From Clostridiales bacterium UBA1390 (GTDB lineage Bacteria > Bacillota > Clostridia > Lachnospirales > Bianqueaceae): a stretch of 64,000 nt of DNA. The translations under genes were made by a program, and so were the position numbers. A model generated the notes under the pieces. The model ran no database searches. It was given only the letters and a program-made list of their open reading frames with translations, and was not told the DNA's origin. The stretch lies in contig DBQQ01000003.1 of NCBI GenBank assembly GCA_002305315.1, positions 1 to 64,000 of the forward strand. The letters run 5' to 3'. The stretch's first letter is position 1, and the number at the start of each line of letters is the position of its first letter. Positions 1 to 7,746 of this stretch are shown piece by piece.

Positions 1-84
1 CTCTACGGCATAGAAGAATGCCATACCACGCTTATTATACCATATTCTCATCGAGATTTGAAGTACAACATAGTAAAATCCATA

Positions 85-132
85 TAAAAATGCTGTCCAC
101 ACCGACGGATCTCTCCATCTCTGGACAGCATT
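85..132 (-). terminator. Intrinsic terminator after the sugar ABC permease operon
   Basis: A 10-bp perfect inverted repeat (positions 90-99 with 122-131) is followed on the minus strand by a run of five T then ATATG. It lies just past the stop codon of the last permease gene, so it is the likely end of the three-gene ABC transporter transcript. Confidence 0.8.
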
Positions 133-136
133 TATA

Positions 137-1042
137 TCAGCCCTTCAAGGAACCAATCATAACGCCCTTGACAAAATGCTTTTGTACAAAAGGATACAAC
201 AGAATAACCGGCAAACTTCCGAATACGATGATCGCGTATTTCAACACCTCAATCAAGGCCGCTCTCTGGCTCTGATCCGCAGAAATGGTATCCGTCATTT
301 CCTGCAGTGCTGCCGCCGTACTCATGATATTACGAAGAACAACCTGCAGTGTAAATTTCTCTTCCGAATTCAAATAAATATACGGATCGAAATAGGAGTT
401 CCAGTGTGATACCGCGTAATACAACGTCAATACAGCGATGATAGACTTCGAGAGAGGCAATACCAAACGCAACAGGATCTGTGTATCGTTAGCTCCATCC
501 AGCCCTGCTGCCTCCAGCATCTCTTCCGGGATGCTGTTCTGGAAATAGGTTCTGGCAATGATCATGTTATATACAGAGATCGCGCCAGGAAGCACCAATG
601 CCCACATAGAGTCAATCAGACCCAGATCTCGAATATTCAAATATGTCGGAATCAACGGAGCGGAAAAGATCATGGTAAATACAAACAGGCCCGTAAAAAC
701 GTTACGTCCCACAAATTTCTTGATTGCCAGCGGATATGCCGCCATCACTGTCATGACGATATTGATGACCGTTCCTACCACCGTATACAGGATAGAATTC
801 GCATACCCTGTAAGCAGCATCCTGGACTGGAAGATCTGAATATACGCGTCAATATTCCAACCAACTGGCCAGATGCCTACTTTACCGGTTACTACCGCAT
901 TGGGAGTGGACAAGGATGACGCCAGCACGTTTAACAACGGTACTGCCACAATGATAAAGCACAGCAGCAACAGGATCGTATTACAAACATGGAAGATCAC
1001 ATCGCTTCGGCTTTCTTTGATATGTTTATATGAAACTGCCAT
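137..1042 (-). CDS. Carbohydrate ABC transporter permease (LplC/YtcP type)
   Basis: This is the second inner-membrane permease of a CUT1-type sugar importer. It has about six hydrophobic segments and the binding-protein-dependent permease EAA-type loop (EEMLEAAGLDGANDTQ, about residues 175-190), which contacts the ATPase. The family is LplC/YtcP, usually paired with an LplB-type permease and a large lipoprotein. The start is placed at the ATG at 1042 because AAGGGAGG lies 6 bases upstream; a longer reading frame from 1075 has no such signal. It follows the first permease by 13 bp. No ATPase gene is adjacent, which is common in this family where a shared MsmK-like ATPase is used (inference). 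The substrate cannot be told from sequence; oligosaccharides are usual. Confidence 0.93.
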   Translation of the reverse strand: MAVSYKHIKESRSDVIFHVCNTILLLLCFIIVAVPLLNVLASSLSTPNAVVTGKVGIWPVGWNIDAYIQIFQSRMLLTGYANSILYTVVGTVINIVMTVMAAYPLAIKKFVGRNVFTGLFVFTMIFSAPLIPTYLNIRDLGLIDSMWALVLPGAISVYNMIIARTYFQNSIPEEMLEAAGLDGANDTQILLRLVLPLSKSIIAVLTLYYAVSHWNSYFDPYIYLNSEEKFTLQVVLRNIMSTAAALQEMTDTISADQSQRAALIEVLKYAIIVFGSLPVILLYPFVQKHFVKGVMIGSLKG

Positions 1043-1055
1043 TCTTCCACCTCCC

Positions 1056-2009
1056 TTAGAACAGGCTTGTCTCACCTACGCGGAGAGCAATCCAGTTCAC
1101 TAACAGCAGCATAAGAAGAGATACGACAGACTGGAACAAACCGATTGCCGTCGAATAACTATACTGCATACCATTCAGACCCACACGATAGACGTAGGTG
1201 GAAATAATGTCTGATGTAGACAGGTTCATATCATTCTGCAGCAACAAAACCTTTTCGTATCCTACCGTGAGTACCTTACCACAAGCCATGATCAGTAGAA
1301 TGATCGCCGTAGGAAGAATACTGGGCAGATCAATATGCAAGATTCGCTTCCAGATGGATGCTCCATCCACAATCGCCGCCTCATGCAATTCCGGATCTAC
1401 TGCTGCAATGGCTGCCAGATAAATTACGGCACTATAGCCTGTGGACTGCCATACACCAGAAAATACATACAACGTCTGGAACAAAGCAGGCTCACCCATG
1501 AAATGAATCTTGGTTCCCCCCAACGACGCAATCATATTATTGATTGGTCCTGTCAGAGAAAGCATCTGCTGCAGAATACCTACAACCAATACTGTGGAAA
1601 TGAAATACGGCATGTATGTCACCATCTGCACCGTTTTGCCAAACCATTTCCACTTAGCATAACTCAGCGCTACCGCCAAGATGATCGGCGGAATCGCCGT
1701 CACAACAATATTATATAAGGACAAACTGATCGTATTCCACATCAGTTTCCCAAAGTCCGGGGACTGGAAGAACCGCTGAAAATGCTTCAATCCCACCCAA
1801 GGGCTTCCCCAGATTCCACCTGCGAATGAATAATCACGAAAAGCAATCTGAGATCCTACCAGCGGAATATATTTAAATACCACAAGATAGACCAAAGGCA
1901 ATGCAATAATCACATATAGTTGCCAGTGCTGAATGATGTTCTTGCGCATAATATCCCACTTACTCTTGTGGTTTGCTCCAACGCTCACCGTCTTATCTTT
2001 CTTACCCAT
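1056..2009 (-). CDS. Carbohydrate ABC transporter permease (LplB type)
   Basis: First permease of the importer, 317 residues. A short basic cytoplasmic N-terminus precedes a first membrane segment at about residues 30-50 (LYVIIALPLVYLVVFKYIP), and the permease EAA-type motif (ELHEAAIVDGASIWKR) sits at about residues 210-225. This matches the LplB family that forms a heterodimer with LplC/YtcP. The gene lies downstream of the binding protein and a hairpin that probably lowers expression relative to the lipoprotein. A GGAAGGATA site precedes the ATG. Confidence 0.93.
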   Translation of the reverse strand: MGKKDKTVSVGANHKSKWDIMRKNIIQHWQLYVIIALPLVYLVVFKYIPLVGSQIAFRDYSFAGGIWGSPWVGLKHFQRFFQSPDFGKLMWNTISLSLYNIVVTAIPPIILAVALSYAKWKWFGKTVQMVTYMPYFISTVLVVGILQQMLSLTGPINNMIASLGGTKIHFMGEPALFQTLYVFSGVWQSTGYSAVIYLAAIAAVDPELHEAAIVDGASIWKRILHIDLPSILPTAIILLIMACGKVLTVGYEKVLLLQNDMNLSTSDIISTYVYRVGLNGMQYSYSTAIGLFQSVVSLLMLLLVNWIALRVGETSLF

Positions 2010-2048
2010 ATATTTTATCCTTCCTTATGATAAGCATCCAGGCTTAAA

Positions 2049-2079
2049 CAAAGGGGGCTCCTGCAGGAAGCCCCCTTGC
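2049..2079 (-). terminator. Attenuating hairpin between binding protein and permeases
   Basis: A 9-bp GC-rich perfect stem (2051-2059 with 2069-2077) is followed on the minus strand by TGTTT, a weak T tract. Such a leaky terminator or 3' stabilising hairpin between the binding-protein gene and the permease genes is a common way to make binding protein in excess over membrane components. The stem is visible; the role is inferred. Confidence 0.65.
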
Positions 2080-2092
2080 TGCATCTCTACCT

Positions 2093-3853
2093 TTACTCTG
2101 TCTTAAACGGAGACTGATCATAAGCATCCTGCAGCAGCTGCAGATACTCGCTCAATCCTTGGTTCTCCATTGCTGTCAAATACTCTTCCCAATCTGTCTC
2201 AACGCTCTTAGCACCTGTCACAAACTGTGCCAGCCATTCATTCTGAGACGGCTGCAGCGTAGACTTCACCAGAGACATCTGCGCAGCATTCTCTTCGGAC
2301 ATGTACAGATCCGGCAGCACTGTACTCAGATCCTGACGCACTTCCTCGTGTACCTTAGAAGCACGATACATTACAATCTGACGACCGGTCAGAGGAACTA
2401 CATCGTCTGCGTAAGGATCCTGGTTTGTTGTAACAGAAGTTACGAACTCAGGTGTACGTACCAGGCCCATCAGCTGTCCCCATGTATGGTTGTCACCAGC
2501 ATTCGGATTATCCAGCGTGGTGTATACGGCCTGATTACCATCCATATCCAGCTCACCTTCCTCAGCAGCTCTCCAGTCCTCACCCTCTACACCAATTGCA
2601 GAAAGCATAGAACCTTCATCCGTTGCCAACCAGTCGATCAAACGGAAAGCCAATTCCGGATTTTCACAATTAGAAGAAATAAAGGTCATACCGGTCTGAT
2701 ACTGCACATAAGGATTCCAAGCTGCAATACACTGTCCATCCGGTCCTGTCAGCGGAGCCAGAGATTGATACTGCTCCCACTTTTCAGAGAAAGGCTCCGT
2801 GCTCAGGTCACAAGCATAACCCGGACGCTGTGCCAAAAATGCACCGATAACAGCAACATCTCCAGCCTCATTCAGGTTTACCTGAGAATCCTTATCCCAA
2901 GTAAAGGATTCCGGATTGATCAGACCCTCACTATACATCTGAGCCAACCATGTCAAGCCTTCACGATAACCATCCTGCACAGGAGCATAGGTCACAACGC
3001 CATTATCCACATACAGCTTATTGATCTCCGGTGTCAACTGGAAGGGCGCCATCAGGAAACCATCGATCTGTGTGCCAGAACCAGAGGCCACAGTAGACAA
3101 CGGAATCTCATCGTTAGGATCGCCATTTCCATTTGCATCCTGCTCCTTGAATGCCTTCATGACTTCATAGAACTCGTCCGTCGTTGTTGGCAGATCAAGT
3201 CCCAGGTTATCCAACCATGTGGTATTGATCCACAGCTTCATATTGTACTGTACATGCAAAGAACCATCTACATTCGGCAGAGAATAGATGTGTCCATCCG
3301 GCGTGGTGATATACTCACGCATACCGTCCAGCTCATCCATAGCTGCTTTGTATCCAACGGAAATTGTATCAATATAATCTTCCAGAGGAATAATCAGGCC
3401 CTGTGCACCAAACATAGCCTCAGACGCCTTATCATAACGGTTTGCTGTACCCACACCCGTCAGAATAATGTCCGTCATAGTGCCGCCTGCGAACATGGTG
3501 CTGATTTTATCTCGCACATTGTCAGAAGAAGCGGCGATCTGCCAGTCAATATGAATGCCTGTCTTCTCTTCCACGATCGCAGTCTGATCGTTATCTTCCC
3601 AGCTATATTCACCATTACCAGGTGCAAAAACGCTGAGCGTCATTGTACCCTCCTTCACGATCGGCAGCTCACCAGGTGCATTGAACAAGCTGTCGTCTTC
3701 CGACGCCGCGCTATCGCCAGATGCGGTAGAACTTTCCGACGCCGTGCTGTTGCCTGCAGTGGAGTTGCCCGCTGTGGAGCTGTTGCCGTCTCCGCTGCAT
3801 CCTGCGACGGCAATCATAAGAACTGCCATCAGAATCGCAACAAAACGTTTCAT
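2093..3853 (-). CDS. Extracellular solute-binding lipoprotein of a carbohydrate ABC importer (LplA type)
   Basis: The mature protein should capture the sugar outside the membrane and deliver it to the two downstream permeases. The N-terminus MKRFVAILMAVLMIAVAGCS is a lipoprotein signal peptide with a lipobox (AVAGC) and Cys19. It is followed by a Ser/Ala/Asn-rich repetitive linker (TAGNSTAGNSTAS) and a large family-1 binding domain. At about 586 residues it matches the large LplA-like proteins. The start is set at 3853, where AAAAGGAG lies upstream and the signal peptide begins; an upstream in-frame ATG at 3910 would place 19 charged residues before the signal peptide. The ligand is unknown. 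Confidence 0.92.
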   Translation of the reverse strand: MKRFVAILMAVLMIAVAGCSGDGNSSTAGNSTAGNSTASESSTASGDSAASEDDSLFNAPGELPIVKEGTMTLSVFAPGNGEYSWEDNDQTAIVEEKTGIHIDWQIAASSDNVRDKISTMFAGGTMTDIILTGVGTANRYDKASEAMFGAQGLIIPLEDYIDTISVGYKAAMDELDGMREYITTPDGHIYSLPNVDGSLHVQYNMKLWINTTWLDNLGLDLPTTTDEFYEVMKAFKEQDANGNGDPNDEIPLSTVASGSGTQIDGFLMAPFQLTPEINKLYVDNGVVTYAPVQDGYREGLTWLAQMYSEGLINPESFTWDKDSQVNLNEAGDVAVIGAFLAQRPGYACDLSTEPFSEKWEQYQSLAPLTGPDGQCIAAWNPYVQYQTGMTFISSNCENPELAFRLIDWLATDEGSMLSAIGVEGEDWRAAEEGELDMDGNQAVYTTLDNPNAGDNHTWGQLMGLVRTPEFVTSVTTNQDPYADDVVPLTGRQIVMYRASKVHEEVRQDLSTVLPDLYMSEENAAQMSLVKSTLQPSQNEWLAQFVTGAKSVETDWEEYLTAMENQGLSEYLQLLQDAYDQSPFKTE

Positions 3854-3954
3854 TTTCTTCTCTCCTTTTTTGTCTTTTTTCGCCAATTTACTCCACGTAA
3901 ATTTATTCAATTTGCCGTGTTGTCTACATCAGCGATATGCATTTTACCATATAA

Positions 3955-3988
3955 CAAAAGAAAAAGCAAGTTGTTTCGTCAACTTGCC
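3955..3988 (-). terminator. Intrinsic terminator after the cyclase gene
   Basis: An 8-bp stem GCAAGTTG/CAACTTGC (3966-3973 with 3980-3987) is followed on the minus strand by TTTTTCTTTT. It ends the LTA-synthase/MutS/cyclase transcript. The promoter of the binding-protein gene must lie between here and 3853; I could not assign it with confidence. Confidence 0.75.
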
Positions 3989-4055
3989 CAGAGTTTTTTT
4001 CGTTTTTTTACGATAGAACCGTCTTTTGCCGCTTTTTATTCATTTCTTCTAAGAT

Positions 4056-4613
4056 TTAGTCCACATTTTGTTCGTATAATAATACAGGCCTGCACGGAGC
4101 ACCCTCGGCTCCCCCCAGATTGATCGGCTGCGCGCATAAAAAGGCTCTTCCATTCGGTATCTCCTGCAGACGTACCCCTTCCAAGAGCACCACGCCATGC
4201 CCTAACAGAAGACGATGCACGTCCTGATCTCCCATCTTCTGCGTCTCCGTGCCGATCAGACGTATTCCCTTTTCAATCAGTACCTGTGCCTGTTTTAATG
4301 TCACATCCTCAAAGCCCCGCACAAGGATTCTCTGATAGCCTTCCGGTATTTTCTGTTCCCATCCCGCTCCTCCATCCATGACCCAGACGGTCCCGATGCA
4401 ATCCTCCAGATTCATCTCATCTACCGTTCGTCCGTCTTTCACGAAATGAGCCGGCGCATCCATATGCGTACCATTATGCGCACACATCCAGAACCGTGTC
4501 AGATTACACACATCTCCCTTCGCCATGCTCTTTATCTTCTCAAAGCCTGGAGTCGAATCTCCCGGATATACTTCTGCGTGAAACACTTCCTGCGCAATGT
4601 CTTTTATGATCAT
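4056..4613 (-). CDS. Cyclase family protein (kynurenine formamidase-like metal hydrolase)
   Basis: 185 residues with the cyclase/arylformamidase metal-binding motif HNGTHMDAPAHF at about residues 46-57 (the HxGTHxDxPxHF signature), so a manganese- or zinc-dependent amidase or lactonase fold is expected. Members hydrolyse N-formylkynurenine or related amides, but many are uncharacterised and no kynurenine pathway genes are nearby. The start codon overlaps the stop of the upstream MutS-like gene by 4 bp, so the two are translationally coupled. It is the last gene of the operon before a terminator. Confidence 0.85.
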   Translation of the reverse strand: MIIKDIAQEVFHAEVYPGDSTPGFEKIKSMAKGDVCNLTRFWMCAHNGTHMDAPAHFVKDGRTVDEMNLEDCIGTVWVMDGGAGWEQKIPEGYQRILVRGFEDVTLKQAQVLIEKGIRLIGTETQKMGDQDVHRLLLGHGVVLLEGVRLQEIPNGRAFLCAQPINLGGAEGAPCRPVLLYEQNVD

Positions 4614-6130
4614 ATTGACGTCTCCTTTCTCATCACTTCTCTGGCATAGCTGGTAAATGCAGGGGCTCCCCTGGAAATTCGATAGCTTGCATCCACTTGT
4701 CCATCATGCACAATCGCTTCTGCGGTCAAGCTGGACAGAGGGCTGCCTGGCAGAGCCTCATTCATCGCGTCGACGCGGCTGGCTAGGTCATATAAATGAG
4801 TGACCCAGATGCCCTTGAATCCATTGATCTTGCAGGCACAAAGCACTTCTCGGCTCAGATACAGGTTTTCCATGGGAGATGTTCCTGTGATGGGTTCATT
4901 GCAAAGTAATAAGCTATATGGTGTTGCTTCTTCCATTCCCCGACGCATTGTTTTTAGCTCCTGCCCCAGCTTTCCATGCTGGAGCGCCGTATTCTCTTCG
5001 TGCGAAAACACTGTCACAATCCGATCCACAAGGCTCATAGCCGCCTCCTCTGCTGGAACAGGCCACCCTAACTGAAATAGAAGTTGTGCCGTTCCCACCG
5101 CTCTTAAATAGGTTGTTTTCCCCCCCTGGTTAATTCCCGTCAGCAGAAAAATCTCGCCGCCCTCCCTAAAATCCACGTCATTGGCTACTGGTTTTTTAGA
5201 CGGATTCAAGACCACAAGCACTGGATTTACTAATCCTCTGGCTTTATATCCCTTGTGGCCTCTCTCTAAGATCCGCGGAAGACAAAGCGAGATATGGGCT
5301 GCCCCCATCCGGCGGCAATATTCTAAAGCCCCCAGGTAAAAGGTTAGATCCTGATACAGATCATCCATATCCAGTGTCATTCGATATAACAGTTGATAAA
5401 ACTCCTTTTGGTTGAATCGAAGCTCTGCTTCCAGCAATTCTTCCGCCGGTGTAATCATGTCTTTCAGCGAAGATAAATCCCAAGGTTTCTCCTCATGCAT
5501 ATTTTCCTTTTTTCTCTGCAGAAAGCCATTCTTTCCATATTTTTCTTTATATAAGCCTGTGATCGTCGCTCCTTGAATATGCATTTCCTCATCTAAAGAA
5601 AATTCCAATGATAAGCTTGAAATCCGTTCCATACCACTCGTTCGGCTTGTCCAGTTTTTCTCAAATTCGTCGCAGAAATTCTTCTTCAGCTTTTCAGTCA
5701 GAACATCATACAAACGTAAAAGTCCCTGAGAATGAATCTGCTCTGCTTTCATCTGCTTTTCCAGTTCCTGATGCATCGCATTCATCTGTTCATAGGCCTC
5801 CTGCATCGTACCAAATTCACGAAATGCTTCTGGGCCATATTCCCCTGCCATATGAATATCCTTCAGCCGGCTGATCATGCGAATACAGCCACACAGCGCC
5901 GTCATTTTTTCCACCAGAGAAGGACAAGCTGCCAATTCTTTCAGCACATCCCGCCTGTATATGATATCTTCCCCTCGTCTGGTCAAATATCTTTCCCAGG
6001 AAAAAGCCTGTCCTCCCGTATGCCCTGCAAACAGATCTTTCATAAAATCTACCAACAGCAAATCCTCCAATGCTTGTGAGGAAATCAGCATCGGCTCATG
6101 TGCTTTCCCGGTCTCTGTTAAAAAACCCAT
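4610..6130 (-). CDS. MutS-family ATPase (second of a pair)
   Basis: 506 residues. The C-terminal third is a MutS-type ABC ATPase: Walker A GINQGGKTT at about residues 332-340, Walker B LLLCNEP, and a following GTSPMEN in place of the usual GTDP. The N-terminal mismatch-recognition domain of MutS and the Smr nuclease domain of MutS2 are both absent; the N-terminal 300 residues resemble the helical core/lever region. The gene follows its paralogue by 3 bp and overlaps the cyclase by 4 bp. Such short MutS-like ATPases occur as tandem pairs and may act as a heterodimer (inference). The precise role is unknown and a mismatch-repair function is not supported. Confidence 0.8.
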   Translation of the reverse strand: MGFLTETGKAHEPMLISSQALEDLLLVDFMKDLFAGHTGGQAFSWERYLTRRGEDIIYRRDVLKELAACPSLVEKMTALCGCIRMISRLKDIHMAGEYGPEAFREFGTMQEAYEQMNAMHQELEKQMKAEQIHSQGLLRLYDVLTEKLKKNFCDEFEKNWTSRTSGMERISSLSLEFSLDEEMHIQGATITGLYKEKYGKNGFLQRKKENMHEEKPWDLSSLKDMITPAEELLEAELRFNQKEFYQLLYRMTLDMDDLYQDLTFYLGALEYCRRMGAAHISLCLPRILERGHKGYKARGLVNPVLVVLNPSKKPVANDVDFREGGEIFLLTGINQGGKTTYLRAVGTAQLLFQLGWPVPAEEAAMSLVDRIVTVFSHEENTALQHGKLGQELKTMRRGMEEATPYSLLLCNEPITGTSPMENLYLSREVLCACKINGFKGIWVTHLYDLASRVDAMNEALPGSPLSSLTAEAIVHDGQVDASYRISRGAPAFTSYAREVMRKETSI

Positions 6131-6133
6131 CAG

Positions 6134-7744
6134 TTACACCTCCTCTCCTGTATACATTGGCCGCTTGCCTTCTTCTTCACAAAACTCCTGGGCCTTTGTT
6201 ATATCCGCCGCGTTATGAATCAAGTCCTTCAGCGTAATTCCAAAGGACTCTGCCGTCTGCATTGCGTAGCTGGTACCTTGTGGCTCACTTTCTATCAGTT
6301 GATAACTATAAATCATCCCCTGATGCTCTTCATAACGAGCCAATGTCACAAGACTCTTCAGCTGACTCTGAAATTCCTTCGGCATTGTACTACGCAGCAG
6401 GAAATATACATCATATAGGTGCGTCACGACCAGGCAGGATACACGATTCCGCAGCAGTTTTTGAATCAGATCCGCACAAATGGAAATTGCTTCTACTGGA
6501 TTTGTGCTCGTCAACGGTTCGTTAATCAAAACCAAATCCTCTGCTTTCGCCTGATCCAATATCTCCGCCAGAATCCTTACTTCGATTCCCATACGCGAGG
6601 CTGTCATATCCGAATCCTCTCCAGCCGAAAACAACGTATGGATTCTATGTACTGGGCGAAACACCAGATCCGTTGCCGGAACGTAGAATCCCAGCTGCGC
6701 CAACAACAATATCTGCCCAACCGTTTTCAGATAAGATGTCTTTCCTGAATGATTCGCTCCTGTAACGATCACTGCTCCTCCGTTTTCCAAGCGCACACCA
6801 TTCCCCTGTACTTTCTCTGTGGAAAGTGCCAATTCCGGATATACCATCCTTTCTGTCTGCATCAGTGGCTCGAAAACGATCTGCGGACGACACAGCGCAT
6901 ATCCTCTCTGGGCAAATGCCTGCATCACGCGAATCCCAACCGCATAAAACGCAAACTCCTCTGCTAATGCCCCTACTTCCTGTTCATTGGGCAGTTCTAC
7001 CTTCTTCCAGAGATCCAGTGCCTTTCCAATTTTGGCTTTCCATTGTTTTTCCAGATTCCGACTCAAATACTCTTCAAAATGTGTGCCATACTGCTCACGC
7101 TGGTAGGACATCGCTGGAAACAGGGTATTCGGTTGTCTGGATGTATCATCTGCACCAATCAAAGGATTCCAGTTCGCTTCCTCTCCGGATGCCCACAACA
7201 CCCCCATCTCTGCCGGTCTGGCATCTTCCCGGGTATTGATCGCTATGCCCATTCTGCGCGGGAATGTAATGATCTTTTGATGTTCCTGTAAAGCGGCCGC
7301 ACATCTGCGATAGACCTCTGTTTCCTGAATCCGTCGTATCTCTTCTACTAAGCTTTGCATACGGGAAGAAGTGAATCCCCTATCCCCAAAGCTTCGTATT
7401 GTCTCCATGCATCGCGTATAGATCACCGCTCTTCTGGCAGAATACAGAAGAAGATGAATCCGATCCGCCGACTGATTATACTTCCGACGCTCCTCTTCTA
7501 AAGATGCCAAGTCTTCTTCCAGCTGATCCAGCTCCTCCCGCGAACTTTTCTCAAAGAATTCTCCTAAAAGTAAAGATCGCTCCAGAATCTCTTCCTTCTC
7601 TGAACATAAATATTTCTGCAGAAAATGGATGGCTTCCGCCTCCTCCATTCTTGTATCCATCCGACATAAAAGACGCGGCAAATCCAGATCCCGAAGCATT
7701 CGCTCCTGGGCTTCCATGCTGTTTATTCGTCCAACCAGCTGCAT
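6134..7744 (-). CDS. MutS-family ATPase (first of a pair)
   Basis: 536 residues with a MutS-type ATPase at the C-terminus: Walker A GANHSGKTS at about residues 329-337, Walker B DLVLINEPLTST and the signature-loop region SAGEDSDMTASRMG. The N-terminal 300 residues are helical with a Glu/Arg-rich coiled-coil-like stretch (about residues 60-100). There is no mismatch-binding or Smr domain. It starts 2 bp after the LTA-synthase-like gene and is followed 3 bp later by a second MutS-like gene, so a paired function is likely. AAGGGG precedes the ATG. Confidence 0.8.
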   Translation of the reverse strand: MQLVGRINSMEAQERMLRDLDLPRLLCRMDTRMEEAEAIHFLQKYLCSEKEEILERSLLLGEFFEKSSREELDQLEEDLASLEEERRKYNQSADRIHLLLYSARRAVIYTRCMETIRSFGDRGFTSSRMQSLVEEIRRIQETEVYRRCAAALQEHQKIITFPRRMGIAINTREDARPAEMGVLWASGEEANWNPLIGADDTSRQPNTLFPAMSYQREQYGTHFEEYLSRNLEKQWKAKIGKALDLWKKVELPNEQEVGALAEEFAFYAVGIRVMQAFAQRGYALCRPQIVFEPLMQTERMVYPELALSTEKVQGNGVRLENGGAVIVTGANHSGKTSYLKTVGQILLLAQLGFYVPATDLVFRPVHRIHTLFSAGEDSDMTASRMGIEVRILAEILDQAKAEDLVLINEPLTSTNPVEAISICADLIQKLLRNRVSCLVVTHLYDVYFLLRSTMPKEFQSQLKSLVTLARYEEHQGMIYSYQLIESEPQGTSYAMQTAESFGITLKDLIHNAADITKAQEFCEEEGKRPMYTGEEV

Positions 7745-7746
7745 CG

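Noticed and set aside
2159..4123. 654-codon open frame on the plus strand opposite the binding-protein gene
   Set aside because: It lies antisense to a clear lipoprotein gene, has no domain and shows Cys/His/Arg-rich low-sense composition typical of a shadow frame.
4056..4613. Kynurenine formamidase KynB
   Set aside because: The motif is shared by the whole cyclase family, and no kynurenine or tryptophan-breakdown genes are near it.
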